From CAVVIH01 sp963748295 (GTDB taxonomy: Bacteria; Acidobacteriota; Vicinamibacteria; Vicinamibacterales; 2-12-FULL-66-21), in contig CAVVIH010000003.1 in the NCBI GenBank assembly GCA_963748295.1, forward strand, positions 62,001 to 126,000: a stretch of DNA of 64,000 nucleotides. Direction: 5' to 3'. Every line of letters begins with the position of its first letter. Position 1 is the stretch's first letter. The notes under the pieces are model-generated. The model had not been told where the DNA came from, did no database searches, and saw nothing but the letters and a program-made list of their open reading frames with translations. A program made the translations under genes and the position numbers. Shown here in pieces: positions 37,636-46,910 of the stretch.

Positions 37636-38502
37636 CGCGAAGCTTTGCTTGAGCCAGTCGAGGTACAGGCCAAATGAATCGGCGACCTCCCGGCTGACGC
37701 GGTCGCGCAACAGGCGTGCGGCGGCGGATCCGAGTTTTGGCGTTCGCGCGCGCAGCGCGATGACGAGATCGAAGCCGCCGTTTGCGGCCGGTGTCGCCTG
37801 GCCGATCAGCAGGGCGGCATCGATGTCGCGGCTCGCGTAGAACTGCTTGTCCGCCAGGCGCAGGCTCTTGTCTGGCAGACGCTCCAGCACGACGTGGTGC
37901 AGCGTCAGCACCGGGCTCCGCTTTCCTGTTTCGCGCGTCCAGTAGAACCGGTCCTCGACGCCGGCCGGACGTTTCGCCGGAAACTCCTCGAGATAGACGG
38001 CGAACGGGTAGGCGAGCTGCCACACCTTGGCTGCCCGCCTGTGCATGTCCTTGAACTCGTCCGCCAGTGCCTGCGGGTTCTTCGGGTCTCGCGCCGCGCC
38101 GAGCGCCGCGTCGCCGCCGCGCTGATAGGCGGCCGCATACGCGACCAGCTGCTGCGCTTCGTCGGCGGGCAGCCCGGAGAAGTTCTCTGCCCGGGCGGGA
38201 TTGGCGATGACGCCGACTGCGTCATCGCCAAGGCTCCGGCGGAACTGCTCGACGTCACGAAGCCACGCCGCGAGACGCTCGAGATCGCCTTTGATGCGGA
38301 TCGCGCCGGCCACGGCGATCTCGGTGTCCACGTCCGACGGCAACACGCGAACCACGCGCTGGCCGCTCCGCGCCGCGTCGGCGTCCTCCGCCGTCAGGCC
38401 GACACGGACGAACAGGTCGGCGCCGGTCTTCTGCGGTTCGAGCGTCGAGTAGGCGGCGACAACTGCCGCCAGGCAGAAGCTGCAAGCCGTCGAGGATGTC
38501 AT
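37627..38502 (-). CDS. Exported protein of unknown function, coupled to pflA
   Basis: 291 residues. A weak signal-like N-terminus (TACSFCLAAVVAAYSTLEP), possibly a lipoprotein with Cys at residue 7 or 10. The rest is alpha-helical with VRVLPSDVDTEIAVAGAIRIKGDLERLAAWLRDVEQFRRSLG, YQRGGDAALGAARDPKNPQALADEFKDM and RLADKQFYASRDIDAALLIGQATPA. I do not recognise a family. The ATG overlaps the pflA stop (TGATG), so it is made together with the formate-lyase system. Confidence 0.7.
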   Translation of the reverse strand: MTSSTACSFCLAAVVAAYSTLEPQKTGADLFVRVGLTAEDADAARSGQRVVRVLPSDVDTEIAVAGAIRIKGDLERLAAWLRDVEQFRRSLGDDAVGVIANPARAENFSGLPADEAQQLVAYAAAYQRGGDAALGAARDPKNPQALADEFKDMHRRAAKVWQLAYPFAVYLEEFPAKRPAGVEDRFYWTRETGKRSPVLTLHHVVLERLPDKSLRLADKQFYASRDIDAALLIGQATPAANGGFDLVIALRARTPKLGSAAARLLRDRVSREVADSFGLYLDWLKQSFALG

Positions 38503-39347
38503 CAATGCGCTTTCAATCCCACCGACCGGAACGCCTCGCAGGCACGCTCGGCCGCTTCGATGCTCGGCGGCTTGACGTTCTCCAGCTCGTACTCGAGCCC
38601 GAGCTTGTGCCACTTGTACTTGCCCAGCTGGTGGAAGGGCAGGACGTCCACACGTTCGACGTTGCCCAGGTCGGCGGCGAAGCGGGCAATGCTGGCGATT
38701 TCCTGCGGATCGTCGGTTAGGCCTGGCACGAGCACGAAGCGGACCCAGACCGGCAGGCGGCGGGCCGCAAGGCGCCTGGCGAATTCGAGCGTCGGCGCGT
38801 TGTCCATGCCGGTGAGCCGGCGATGGCGTTCGGGATCCCACGCCTTGAGATCGAGCAGCACCAGATCGATCACCTCGAGGTCGCGATCGGTGAGGCGATC
38901 CCCGAGGTAGCCCTGGGTGTCGAGCGCGGTGTGAATGCCCATCTTGCGCGCCGCGGTCAGCAGCTTCAGCACGAACCGATGCTGCATCAGCGGTTCGCCG
39001 CCGCTCACCGTGAGGCCACCCGCCATCATCTTCAGGCCGTGCCGGTACTTCCGCAGCTCGGCGGTCGCCTGTTCGATCGATACGGGAATCCCGTTGGTCA
39101 TCGTCCACGTGTCGGGATTGTGGCAATACAGACATCGCCACATGCATCCCGCCGTCCAGGCGACGACGCGCACACCCGGACCGTCGACCGTGGCGCCGGT
39201 GGTGAACGAGTGGAGAAAGCCCATGTCGCCAGTGGCGAGGGCCGTCCGGACGTCGGTTTCCGGGACGTCTTCCCCGAGACTCACTCGAAGCTCATAGGGA
39301 CTGCTCGCCTCGAGCGGGGTCAAGGGGATCGCCTTGCCGTCGGCCAT
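38502..39347 (-). CDS. pflA: Pyruvate formate-lyase activating enzyme
   Basis: 281 residues. Radical-SAM motif CMWRCLYCHNPDTW (CxxxCxxC), FTTGATVDGPGVRVVAWTAGC before it, GGLTVSGGEPLMQ and a partial barrel (ALDTQGYLGD, VLLDLKAWDPERHRRLTG, RFVLVPGLTDD). It uses S-adenosylmethionine to place the glycyl radical on PflB. An N-terminal extension of about 40 residues precedes the usual start. It is 2 bases after pflB. Confidence 0.95.
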   Translation of the reverse strand: MADGKAIPLTPLEASSPYELRVSLGEDVPETDVRTALATGDMGFLHSFTTGATVDGPGVRVVAWTAGCMWRCLYCHNPDTWTMTNGIPVSIEQATAELRKYRHGLKMMAGGLTVSGGEPLMQHRFVLKLLTAARKMGIHTALDTQGYLGDRLTDRDLEVIDLVLLDLKAWDPERHRRLTGMDNAPTLEFARRLAARRLPVWVRFVLVPGLTDDPQEIASIARFAADLGNVERVDVLPFHQLGKYKWHKLGLEYELENVKPPSIEAAERACEAFRSVGLKAH

Positions 39348-39349
39348 GA

Positions 39350-41611
39350 CTAGGCTCCGTGGAAGGTTCGGTTGATGACGTCCATCTGCTGCTCGCGGGT
39401 GAGCCGCACGAAGTTCACGGCGTACCCCGACACGCGGATCGTCAGGCTCGGGTACTTCTCCGGATGGTCCACCGCGTCGAGGAGCGTTTCGCGATTCAGC
39501 ACGTTCACGTTCATGTGGTACCCCGTGCTGCCGAAGAACGCGTCGAGGATCGACGTGAGATTCGTGATGCGATCCTCCGCGATCCTGCCGAGTCCTTCGG
39601 GGACGAGCGTGGTCGTCAGCGAAATTCCGTCGGCGGCATCCCGGTAAGGAATCTTCGCGACCGACGCCGCGGAGGCGTGAATGCCGCGGCTGTCGCGGCC
39701 GTGCATCGGGTTCGCGCCGGGCGCGAACGGCTGGCCGTGCCGCCGTCCGTCCGGCGTGTTTCCGGTCGCCTTGCCGTAGACGACGTTCGAGGTGATCGTC
39801 AGCACCGACTGCGTGTGAAGCGCGTTGCGGTAGGTCGGGTATTTCCTGAGCCGGGTCATGAACGAGCTGACGAGCCAGGACGCCAGTTGATCCACGCGGT
39901 TGTCGTTGTTGCCGAACTGCGGGAACGTCCCTTCAATCTGGTAGTCGGTGACGAGCCCGGTCGCGTCGCGGACGACGCGCACCTTTGCGTACTTGATCGC
40001 CGACAGGCTGTCGGCGACGACCGACATCCCGGCGATGCCGAACGCCATCGTCCGCAGCGGCGCGTAGTCGTGCAGCGCCATCTCGACGCGCTCGTACGCG
40101 TACTTGTCGTGCATGTAATGGATGACGTTCATGGCGTTGACGTAGACGCCCGCCAGCCAGTCCATCACCCGTTCGAACCTGGCGAGCACGTCGTCGAACT
40201 CGAGCACCTCGCCGGAGACCGGCGGGAAGGCGGGCGCCACCTGCTCGCCGCTGATTTCGTCGCGGCCGCCGTTGATCGCGTAGAGCAGGCACTTGGCGAG
40301 GTTGGCGCGCGCACCGAAGAACTGCATCTGCTTGCCGATCATCATCGGCGAGACGCAGCACGCGATCGCGCCGTCGTCGCCCCACGCGCGCCGCATGGTC
40401 TCGTCGCTTTCGAACTGGAGCGCGCTGGTGTCGATGGCGACCTTCGCCGAGAAGCGGCGGAAGCCGTCGGGCAGCCGCGGCGAGTACCAGATCGTGAGGT
40501 TGGGTTCCGGTGCCGGGCCCAGGTTGTAGAGCGTCTGCAGGAGCCTGAAGCTCGTTTTCGTGACGAGCGGCCGGCCGTCGTCGCCCATGCCGGCGATCGA
40601 CTCGGTGACCCACGTCGGATCGCCGGCGAACAGCTCGTCGTATTCAGGCGTGCGCAGGAACCTCACGATGCGCAGCTTGATCACGAAGTCGTCGATGATC
40701 TCCTGCGCCTGTTCTTCCGTCAGCGTGCCCGCCGCGAGATCACGCGCGAAGTAGATGTCGAGGAACGTGGACGTCCGCCCGAGCGACATCGCCGCGCCGT
40801 TCTGTTCCTTGACGCCGGCGAGGTAGCCGAAATACAGCCACTGCACCGCTTCCTTCGCGTTCCGCGCCGGCCCCGAGATGTCGAACCCGTAGGCGGCGGC
40901 CATCTGCTGGAGCTCCTTGAGCGCGCGAATCTGCTCGCTCAGCTCCTCGCGGTCGCGGATGATGGCGTCGGTGGAATGCGCTGAATCCAGCTCGCGCTTT
41001 TCCTCCTGCTTGCGGTCGATCAGCCGCTTGACGCCGTAGAGCGCGACGCGGCGATAGTCGCCGATGATGCGGCCGCGGCCGTAGGCGTCGGGCAGCCCGG
41101 TCAGGACGTGCGAGCTGCGGCAGCGCCGGATATCGGCGGTGTAGGCGTCGAACACCCCTTCGTTGTGCGTCTTCCGGTATTTGCTGAAGGCCTCGACCAC
41201 TTTCGGATCGGGCTCGTAGCCGAATGCCTTCAACGCGTTCACCACCATGCGCAGGCCGCCGTTCGGCATGATCGCGCGGCGCAGCGGCGCTTCGGTCTGG
41301 AGGCCGACGATGATCTCGTTGTCGCGGTCGATGTAGCCGGGCCCGTGCGCGGTGATCGAGCTGGGGATCTGCGACACGTCGAGGACGCCCTTGCGGCGCT
41401 CCTCGACGAACATGTCCGTCAGTTTGTTCCAGATCTTCTCGGTGCGCGCGGTCGCGCCGGCCAGGAAGCTCTCGTCGCCGTCGTAGGGTTCGTAGTTCTG
41501 CTGGATGAAGTCGCGGACGTTGATGTCCTTCTGCCAGAGGCTGGTGCGGAAGCCGTCCCACGCCGGCGCCGCTCCTTCAGCCGTTTTGGTCTGCGGCGCG
41601 ATCGCAACCAT
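39350..41611 (-). CDS. pflB: Formate C-acetyltransferase (pyruvate formate-lyase)
   Basis: 753 residues from the ATG at 41611, chosen because AAAGGAG is 7 bases upstream; the ATG at 41617 would be too close. It has adjacent catalytic cysteines in IACCVSPMM and the glycyl-radical site RVSGYAVNF near the C-terminus, plus the substrate region TSALQFESDETM. It splits pyruvate and CoA to acetyl-CoA and formate without oxygen and is inactivated by oxygen when in radical form. It lies with pta and ackA, giving the full route from pyruvate to acetate and ATP. Confidence 0.97.
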   Translation of the reverse strand: MVAIAPQTKTAEGAAPAWDGFRTSLWQKDINVRDFIQQNYEPYDGDESFLAGATARTEKIWNKLTDMFVEERRKGVLDVSQIPSSITAHGPGYIDRDNEIIVGLQTEAPLRRAIMPNGGLRMVVNALKAFGYEPDPKVVEAFSKYRKTHNEGVFDAYTADIRRCRSSHVLTGLPDAYGRGRIIGDYRRVALYGVKRLIDRKQEEKRELDSAHSTDAIIRDREELSEQIRALKELQQMAAAYGFDISGPARNAKEAVQWLYFGYLAGVKEQNGAAMSLGRTSTFLDIYFARDLAAGTLTEEQAQEIIDDFVIKLRIVRFLRTPEYDELFAGDPTWVTESIAGMGDDGRPLVTKTSFRLLQTLYNLGPAPEPNLTIWYSPRLPDGFRRFSAKVAIDTSALQFESDETMRRAWGDDGAIACCVSPMMIGKQMQFFGARANLAKCLLYAINGGRDEISGEQVAPAFPPVSGEVLEFDDVLARFERVMDWLAGVYVNAMNVIHYMHDKYAYERVEMALHDYAPLRTMAFGIAGMSVVADSLSAIKYAKVRVVRDATGLVTDYQIEGTFPQFGNNDNRVDQLASWLVSSFMTRLRKYPTYRNALHTQSVLTITSNVVYGKATGNTPDGRRHGQPFAPGANPMHGRDSRGIHASAASVAKIPYRDAADGISLTTTLVPEGLGRIAEDRITNLTSILDAFFGSTGYHMNVNVLNRETLLDAVDHPEKYPSLTIRVSGYAVNFVRLTREQQMDVINRTFHGA

Positions 41612-41634
41612 CGTCATGCTCCTTTGTGAGCCCG

Positions 41635-42831
41635 CTATGTGCGGGCCTCGATAAGTCCGAGCGCCACGCCCGTGTGGCGCGCAATCATCAGTTCTTCGTT
41701 GGTCGGAACCACCCATGCGGATACGCGGCTTCCGGACCGCGAAATCCGCGGGCCCGTCTGCGTGTTGGCGCTCTCGTCGAAGTCGATGCCCAGCCACGCC
41801 GAGGCTTCGCAGATGCGTCGGCGAATCTCCGGCGAGTTCTCGCCGATCCCGGCGGTGAAGACGAGACCGTCGATGCCGCCCAGCACCGCGGCGAGCGCGC
41901 CGATCTCCTTGGCCACCCGATAGACGAAGTAGTCCACGGCAAGACGCGCGGCCGGCTCGGCGCTCCCGATCAGATCGCGCATGTCGTTGCTGATACCGGA
42001 GATCCCGAGCAGTCCCGACTTCTTGTAGAGGATCGTCTCGACCTCTTTCGCCGAGAGGCCGAGGATCTGGAACAGGTAGAGGACCACGCCGGGATCGAGC
42101 GAACCCGGCCGCGTGCCCATGCAGAGTCCGTCGAGTGCGGTGAACCCGAGCGTGCTGTCGATGCTCTTGCGATCTTTCAGCGCGCAGAGACTCGAGCCGC
42201 TGCCAAGATGCGCGACGATCACGCGCCCGCGGGCGATCTCCGGCGCCACCTCGGGAAGCACCGACGCGATGTATTCGTAGGACAGACCGTGGAAGCCGTA
42301 TCGCTGCACGCCGGCGTGCCGGATGTCGGCCGGCAGCGGCACCAGTTCGGCGACCGCCGGCTGGCCGCGGTGAAAACTGGTGTCGAAGCAGGCAACCTGG
42401 GGGACGCCCGGCAGACGCTCGGAGACGGCATCGATCGCCGCGAGGTTGTGCGGCTGATGCAGCGGCGCCAGCGGTATCAGCTCGCGCAGCTCTTTCATTA
42501 CCTCCGGCGTCACGACCGTCGGACCGGTATAACGCGAGCCGCCATGGACGACGCGATGGCCGACGCCGAGGACGCGCGCGCCGCCGTAGCGCGAACGCAG
42601 CCACGCGGCAAGCGAGTCCAGCGCGGCGCGTCCGTCCTTGACCGACGCATCGAGCCGGTCCTCGGCCACGGTGGCGCCGGCGCCGTCCTTGGCCTTGAAA
42701 CCAGGCGACGTGCCGATGCCATCAATCTGTCCTTTGGCCGCGATCCGCCAGGCTTCTGCCTCGGGCCTCTCGAAAACGCAGAACTTGAGGCTCGACGAGC
42801 CTGCGTTGAGAACGACGGCGTAGTCTTCCAT
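41635..42831 (-). CDS. ackA: Acetate kinase
   Basis: 398 residues. VVLNAGSSSLKFCVFE at the start, GHRVVHGG, VACFDTSFHRG, RYGFHGLSYEYI, VIVAHLGSGSSLCAL, STLGFTALDGLCMGTRPGSLDPG and FTAGIGENSPEIR are all present. It makes ATP and acetate from acetyl phosphate and ADP. It lies between pta and pflB in one operon. Confidence 0.97.
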   Translation of the reverse strand: MEDYAVVLNAGSSSLKFCVFERPEAEAWRIAAKGQIDGIGTSPGFKAKDGAGATVAEDRLDASVKDGRAALDSLAAWLRSRYGGARVLGVGHRVVHGGSRYTGPTVVTPEVMKELRELIPLAPLHQPHNLAAIDAVSERLPGVPQVACFDTSFHRGQPAVAELVPLPADIRHAGVQRYGFHGLSYEYIASVLPEVAPEIARGRVIVAHLGSGSSLCALKDRKSIDSTLGFTALDGLCMGTRPGSLDPGVVLYLFQILGLSAKEVETILYKKSGLLGISGISNDMRDLIGSAEPAARLAVDYFVYRVAKEIGALAAVLGGIDGLVFTAGIGENSPEIRRRICEASAWLGIDFDESANTQTGPRISRSGSRVSAWVVPTNEELMIARHTGVALGLIEART

Positions 42832-42842
42832 GTGGCCTCCGG

Positions 42843-42868
42843 AGCTATCAGCTGTCAGCTATCAGCTG
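42843..42868. repeat. Heptanucleotide repeat between ackA and pta
   Basis: Three to four units of GCTATCA/GCTGTCA. It overlaps the last bases of the phosphotransacetylase gene. Same unit as at 31323, 33685 and 54020. Confidence 0.7.
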
Positions 42869-43809
42869 GTTGCCGTCTGCAGCGCCTGCCGCCGTGCGTG
42901 GGCGGCCAGCACGGCGACGCCGCAGCTGGCGATCCGTGAGCGGACGCTGTCGGCGCGGCTCGTCAGGATGATCGGCACGCGGGCGCCGAGGACGAGGCCG
43001 GCGCTGTCGGCGTTCGCCAGGAACGTGAGCTGCTTCGCCAGCATGTTTCCCGACTCGAGATCGGGGACGAGCAGGATGTCGGGATCGCCCGCCACCTCGG
43101 ATCGAATGCCCTTGATTCTCGCGGCGTCCTTGCTGATCGCGTTGTCGAACGCCAGCGGACCGTCGAGGATGCCATTGACGATCTGCTTGCGGTCCGCCAT
43201 CTTGCAGAGCGCCGCGGCGTCGATCGTCGACGGCATCTTCGAGGTCACCGTTTCCACCGCCGCCAGGATCGCCACCTTCGGCGCGCTGACGCCGAGCGTC
43301 ACCGCGAGATCGATCGCGTTCTGGCAGATGTCGACCTTGTCCTCGAGCGTCGGCGCGATGTTGATCGCGGCATCGGTGACGACCAGCACCTTGTGATAGG
43401 TGGGCACGTCCATGATGAAGACGTGGCTGATGCGGCGTCCCGTCCGAAGACCGGTCTCCCGCGCGACCACCGCGCTCAACAGCTCGTCGGTGTGCAGGCT
43501 CCCCTTCATGAGCAGCTCCGCCTCGCCCTTCCGGACCAGCTCCACGGCTTTCGTCGCCGAGGCATGGCTGTGCGGAGCATCGACGATCCGCGCGCGTCCG
43601 AGGTCGAGGCCTTCGCGCGTCGCGATCTCACGAATCTTCGCCTCGGGCCCGACCAGGATCGGTTTGATCAGGCCCTTCTCGCCTGCCTCGAGCGCGCCGG
43701 CGAGCGCCGATGCCTCGCATGGATGCGCCACCGCCGTGGGCACTGCCTCGAGACTGCGGCAGCGCACCAGCAGTTGTTCGTATTTGCCGGTTCCGGTTTC
43801 TCTGGTCAT
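42862..43809 (-). CDS. pta: Phosphate acetyl/butyryltransferase
   Basis: 315 residues, the short single-domain PTA_PTB form. PILVGPEAKIREIATREGLDL, AELLMKGSLHTDELLSAV, RRISHVFIMDVPTYHKVLVVTDAAINIAPTLEDKVDICQNAIDLA and GILDGPLAFDNAIS are typical; PTB-type and PTA-type enzymes are not separable by eye. With ackA it most likely makes acetyl phosphate. Its ATG overlaps the stop of the MFS gene (ATGA). Confidence 0.9.
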   Translation of the reverse strand: MTRETGTGKYEQLLVRCRSLEAVPTAVAHPCEASALAGALEAGEKGLIKPILVGPEAKIREIATREGLDLGRARIVDAPHSHASATKAVELVRKGEAELLMKGSLHTDELLSAVVARETGLRTGRRISHVFIMDVPTYHKVLVVTDAAINIAPTLEDKVDICQNAIDLAVTLGVSAPKVAILAAVETVTSKMPSTIDAAALCKMADRKQIVNGILDGPLAFDNAISKDAARIKGIRSEVAGDPDILLVPDLESGNMLAKQLTFLANADSAGLVLGARVPIILTSRADSVRSRIASCGVAVLAAHARRQALQTATS

Positions 43810-45062
43810 AGCTTGGTCTCGACTGTCGCCGCAGCCTGCGGCCTGACCGCGGGCCCGGTCTCCCTCAGGAGAAAGGTCAGAACGATGGCGATGCCCACGC
43901 CGTACATCAGCGGCGTGAACGTCATCTGGTAGTGATCGAGCGTCATGCTGCTGGCGCCGCCGGCCACACTCACGAGAATCCAGCCGAACACGGGCCCGAG
44001 CAGCGCGCTGAACGTGAAGTTCAGAAAATTGATGACGCCGGTGGCCGTGCCGCTCACGTTCGGCGGGTTCGCTTCCTTGATCACCGTATACGGCAGCATC
44101 GCGGCGCCCGACGCCAGGCCGGCGGTGAGGCCGACGACGTAGGGCGGGAACACGCCGGTCGGGCCGTAGAGGATCCAGGCAAGACACGCAAGCAGCACGA
44201 CCGCTCCGGCAGCAATCACCGGCTTCCGCCGCCCGATCCGATCGGACAGCCATCCAAGCAGCGGACAGCCGATGATCCAGCCGACCGGAACGGTGGCCGA
44301 TCGCATCACGGCGGATCCGTAATCGAAGCCGTGCGCTTCCTGCAGATATCGAACGCCCCAGACCATGTCGAAGATCGTCGTCGGGATGAAGAGCAGGCCG
44401 GCGATCATCCCGCACAGGATCGATTGCGGATTCCGGAACACGAGCCCCATCGCCCGCAGGGCGTTCTTCACCCAGGCAGGATCGGGCGCCGGCGGCTTCG
44501 CGGGAGGCAGCAGCAGGTAGAGGACGACGCTGATCACGAGCCCGCCAATCCCCATGCCGATCCAGAACGTGCTCCAGGCCAGGCCCGACGAGATCATCGG
44601 TCCGACAGCGAATTGCCCGGCCGACCCGCCGGCCATGCCGAACATCTGCGTCGCGCCGATAAACGTCGCGGCTTTCGATGCCGGGAAGTTGGTGGTGGCG
44701 ATGTAGACGGCGCCGACGAGCGCGAAGACGCCGCCGGCGCCCTGAAGGAAGCGCCCGACGCTCGCGGCCTCGTTGTTACCGGTTGCGAACAGCAGCGCGC
44801 CGACGCCGACAGTGGCCGCGCCAATCGGAACGACACTCCGGGCGCCGAGCCGATCGAGCGCCACGCCGGCCACCAGGCTGAACGGAGAGTACCCGTAGTA
44901 GAACAGCCCGACCAGCGACGCCACGCCCATCGTCGTCAGGCCGAACGCATCCGACAGCTGCGGCATCATGACGGCGGGGGCCGATCGCAGCGTGTACTGG
45001 AAAAAGTAGTACACGGCCGTGATGAGCCACGCGATGACCGCCGTCCTGGTGCTGAGCGCCAC
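43806..45062 (-). CDS. MFS transporter heading the fermentation operon
   Basis: 418 residues from a GTG at 45062, with about 12 hydrophobic segments. LVGLFYYGYSPFSLVAGVALDRLGAR and GWLSDRIGRRKP carry the MFS loop 2-3 and 8-9 signatures. By position it may move a fermentation substrate or product such as formate, pyruvate or a sugar acid, but nothing in the sequence fixes this. It is first in the operon MFS-pta-ackA-pflB-pflA-unknown, behind the promoter at 45120. Confidence 0.85.
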   Translation of the reverse strand: MALSTRTAVIAWLITAVYYFFQYTLRSAPAVMMPQLSDAFGLTTMGVASLVGLFYYGYSPFSLVAGVALDRLGARSVVPIGAATVGVGALLFATGNNEAASVGRFLQGAGGVFALVGAVYIATTNFPASKAATFIGATQMFGMAGGSAGQFAVGPMISSGLAWSTFWIGMGIGGLVISVVLYLLLPPAKPPAPDPAWVKNALRAMGLVFRNPQSILCGMIAGLLFIPTTIFDMVWGVRYLQEAHGFDYGSAVMRSATVPVGWIIGCPLLGWLSDRIGRRKPVIAAGAVVLLACLAWILYGPTGVFPPYVVGLTAGLASGAAMLPYTVIKEANPPNVSGTATGVINFLNFTFSALLGPVFGWILVSVAGGASSMTLDHYQMTFTPLMYGVGIAIVLTFLLRETGPAVRPQAAATVETKL

Positions 45063-45119
45063 GGATCAACAGATGCAAAGTGCAGAAGGCGGAAGGATTC
45101 CGCGCTGGCACTGAAGGAC

Positions 45120-45135
45120 AGCACGTGTCGTACCG
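45120..45135 (-). promoter_or_regulatory. Sigma-54-like promoter for the pfl operon
   Basis: Minus strand CGGTACGACACGTGCT: GG-ACGA at -24, perfect GTGCT at -12, correct offset. The predicted start is 45109, 47 bases before the GTG. Enhancer site 5 starts 107 bases upstream. The 321-base gap 45063-45383 holds this, the enhancer site and the promoter at 45355; I see nothing else in it. Confidence 0.7.
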
Positions 45136-45241
45136 GCGGGCACCAGTGGGCATGCGTTCCGGAACGTCTTGATTTCGCGCAGCTTCACGCCGATCCGGGA
45201 AGCGCACGGCATATGGGGCCGGCTCGAGAGGGCGCGGCTTT

Positions 45242-45266
45242 TCGGAGTTCCTCCGGAATACAGGAG
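45242..45266. promoter_or_regulatory. Tandem-palindrome enhancer site 5 (three half-sites)
   Basis: TCGGAG-TTC-CTCCGG-AATA-CAGGAG with standard spacing; the fourth half-site is lost. It lies between the pfl operon and the porin operon. Confidence 0.72.
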
Positions 45267-45354
45267 CGGCGGAGGCTGCTCTCCAGCCCTGCCCGCGGCG
45301 GCCAATCGATTGGTTCTCAATGATTTGTTCCACCACCCGCGATCGCCGCGGCCG

Positions 45355-45370
45355 TGGCATATGCCGTGCT
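45355..45370 (+). promoter_or_regulatory. Sigma-54 promoter for the porin-glutaminase operon
   Basis: TGGCATATGCCGTGCT: TGGCA and GTGCT complete, correct offset. The predicted start is 45381, 3 bases before the ATG at 45384, so leaderless. Confidence 0.72.
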
Positions 45371-45383
45371 CGACCGGCGGCGG

Positions 45384-46910
45384 ATGCACACATTCACGTT
45401 CGCTCTCTTTCTCGCGAGTTCCATCGCGAGTTCCACGTTCACCCAGGATCCGCCCCAGACGAAATCCGATCCGTCACCCGCACAGTCCACCAGCGCTCCC
45501 GTGGCCACCATCGCATGCGCATCGAAGCCCGGCGAGCGAACCAGCTGTCGCGCCGATACCTCGGCTGGCGTCGTGCTGGTGCGGTCGACCGGCGCGGCGC
45601 CATGCCTGCTCGGGAGGACCTGGGGCTACGACCAGGCCAGCATCTGGGTCGCTGACGGTTGCAGCGGTGAGTTCGTCACCGGCGCTTCGGTGGACCCCGG
45701 GACGACGCAGTCGAAGGCGCCGCGCCATATCCCCAACGTCGGGTTCCTGATCTTCGACGGCGACAAGGGCCAGATTTACGTGCGGCTCTTCACCTACGCC
45801 CGGTATCTGAACCAGCGGAACCTGGACGAGTCATACGTCGACTTCTTCGGCAACACGAAGACCGTCGTGCGGCGCCAGGACATCCAGCTGCAGAAATTCT
45901 TTCTGCCGTTCTCCGGCTGGTTCCTCACGCCGAAGATGCGCTACTACCTGTACGTCTGGTCCTCCAACTCGTCACAGGGTGATCCGGCGCAGGTCGTCGG
46001 CGCCGGCAACATCAGCTGGAACTTCAACCGGTTCGTCAACCTCGGCGCCGGCATCACCTCACTGCCTTCTGTACGGAGCACCGAAGGCCAGTTCCCTTAC
46101 TGGCTCGGCGTGGACGATCGTCTGATTGCCGACGAGTTCTTCCGGGGTTCGTACACCTCGGGCGTCTGGCTCAAAGGAGAGCTCCACACCAAGGTCAAGT
46201 ACCAGGCGATGTTCGCCAACAACCTGAGCACGCTCGGCGTGAGCGCCGCGCAACTGGACAACAGGTTCGACACGCAGTCCTTCTCGCTCGCGTGGATGCC
46301 AACGACGGGCGAGTTCGGGCCGTGGGCGGGGTTCGGCGACTACGAGGGTCACCAGCAGCTGGCAACGCGGATCGCCTGGCACTACACCCACAGCCTCGAG
46401 GAGAAGCAAAGCCAGCCGGGGACCGAAGGCATCGAGAACAGCCAGATCCGTCTGTCGGACGGCAGCGTCATCTTCACGCCAGACCTGTTCGGCCCCGGCA
46501 TCACCGTGAACGAAGTCGACTACCAGATGGTGAGTGTCGACGCCGGCGTGAAATACAAAGGCCTGGCGCTCGAAGGCGAGTACTACTGGCGCTGGTTGAG
46601 CAACTTCACCGGCGTCAACACGAGCAGCATCGCCGACATCAACGACAACGGTTACCAGATGCAGGCGTCGGCGATGCCGGTCGCCAGCATCCTGCAGGCG
46701 TACTTCAGCTGGTCGCAGATCTTCGGCCAGCACGGTGACCCGTGGGAAGTGCGCGGCGGCGCGAACTGGTTCCCCATGAAGCAGCGCGGGATCCGCGTCA
46801 ATGGCGAGTGGATGTACGTGGATGGGTCCCCCGTCGGATACACGGCCTACACGTACCCGGTCGGCGCCAAGGGGACGGTGTTCCACATCAACTTCGAGAT
46901 GAACTTCTGA
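45384..46910 (+). CDS. Porin with an N-terminal DUF3011-like domain
   Basis: 508 residues. Signal peptide, a Pro/Ser-rich linker, then a DUF3011-like module (about 50-90: RTSCRADTSAGVVLVRS, RTWGYDQASIWVADGCSGEF) and a beta-barrel from about 115 (GQIYVRLFTYARYLNQRNL, LQKFFLPFSGWFLTPKMRYYLYVWSS, GAGNISWNFNRFVNLGAGI) ending in NFEMNF. The barrel resembles phosphate-selective-type porins. DUF3011 is a small cysteine-containing secreted module of unknown role. It overlaps the next start by one base. An earlier in-frame ATG at 45360 would lie inside the promoter. Confidence 0.8.
   Translation: MHTFTFALFLASSIASSTFTQDPPQTKSDPSPAQSTSAPVATIACASKPGERTSCRADTSAGVVLVRSTGAAPCLLGRTWGYDQASIWVADGCSGEFVTGASVDPGTTQSKAPRHIPNVGFLIFDGDKGQIYVRLFTYARYLNQRNLDESYVDFFGNTKTVVRRQDIQLQKFFLPFSGWFLTPKMRYYLYVWSSNSSQGDPAQVVGAGNISWNFNRFVNLGAGITSLPSVRSTEGQFPYWLGVDDRLIADEFFRGSYTSGVWLKGELHTKVKYQAMFANNLSTLGVSAAQLDNRFDTQSFSLAWMPTTGEFGPWAGFGDYEGHQQLATRIAWHYTHSLEEKQSQPGTEGIENSQIRLSDGSVIFTPDLFGPGITVNEVDYQMVSVDAGVKYKGLALEGEYYWRWLSNFTGVNTSSIADINDNGYQMQASAMPVASILQAYFSWSQIFGQHGDPWEVRGGANWFPMKQRGIRVNGEWMYVDGSPVGYTAYTYPVGAKGTVFHINFEMNF

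Noticed and set aside
39350..42604. An extended 1084-residue frame in front of pyruvate formate-lyase
   Set aside because: The added part is the wrong frame of acetate kinase; pflB has a clear start and ribosome-binding site at 41611.
41626..42939. A 437-codon plus-strand frame opposite acetate kinase
   Set aside because: It is an antisense shadow; the minus-strand protein is a textbook acetate kinase.
43932..45323. A 463-codon plus-strand frame opposite the MFS transporter
   Set aside because: It is a shadow with His/Arg/Asp-rich composition, and it runs through the enhancer and promoter region.
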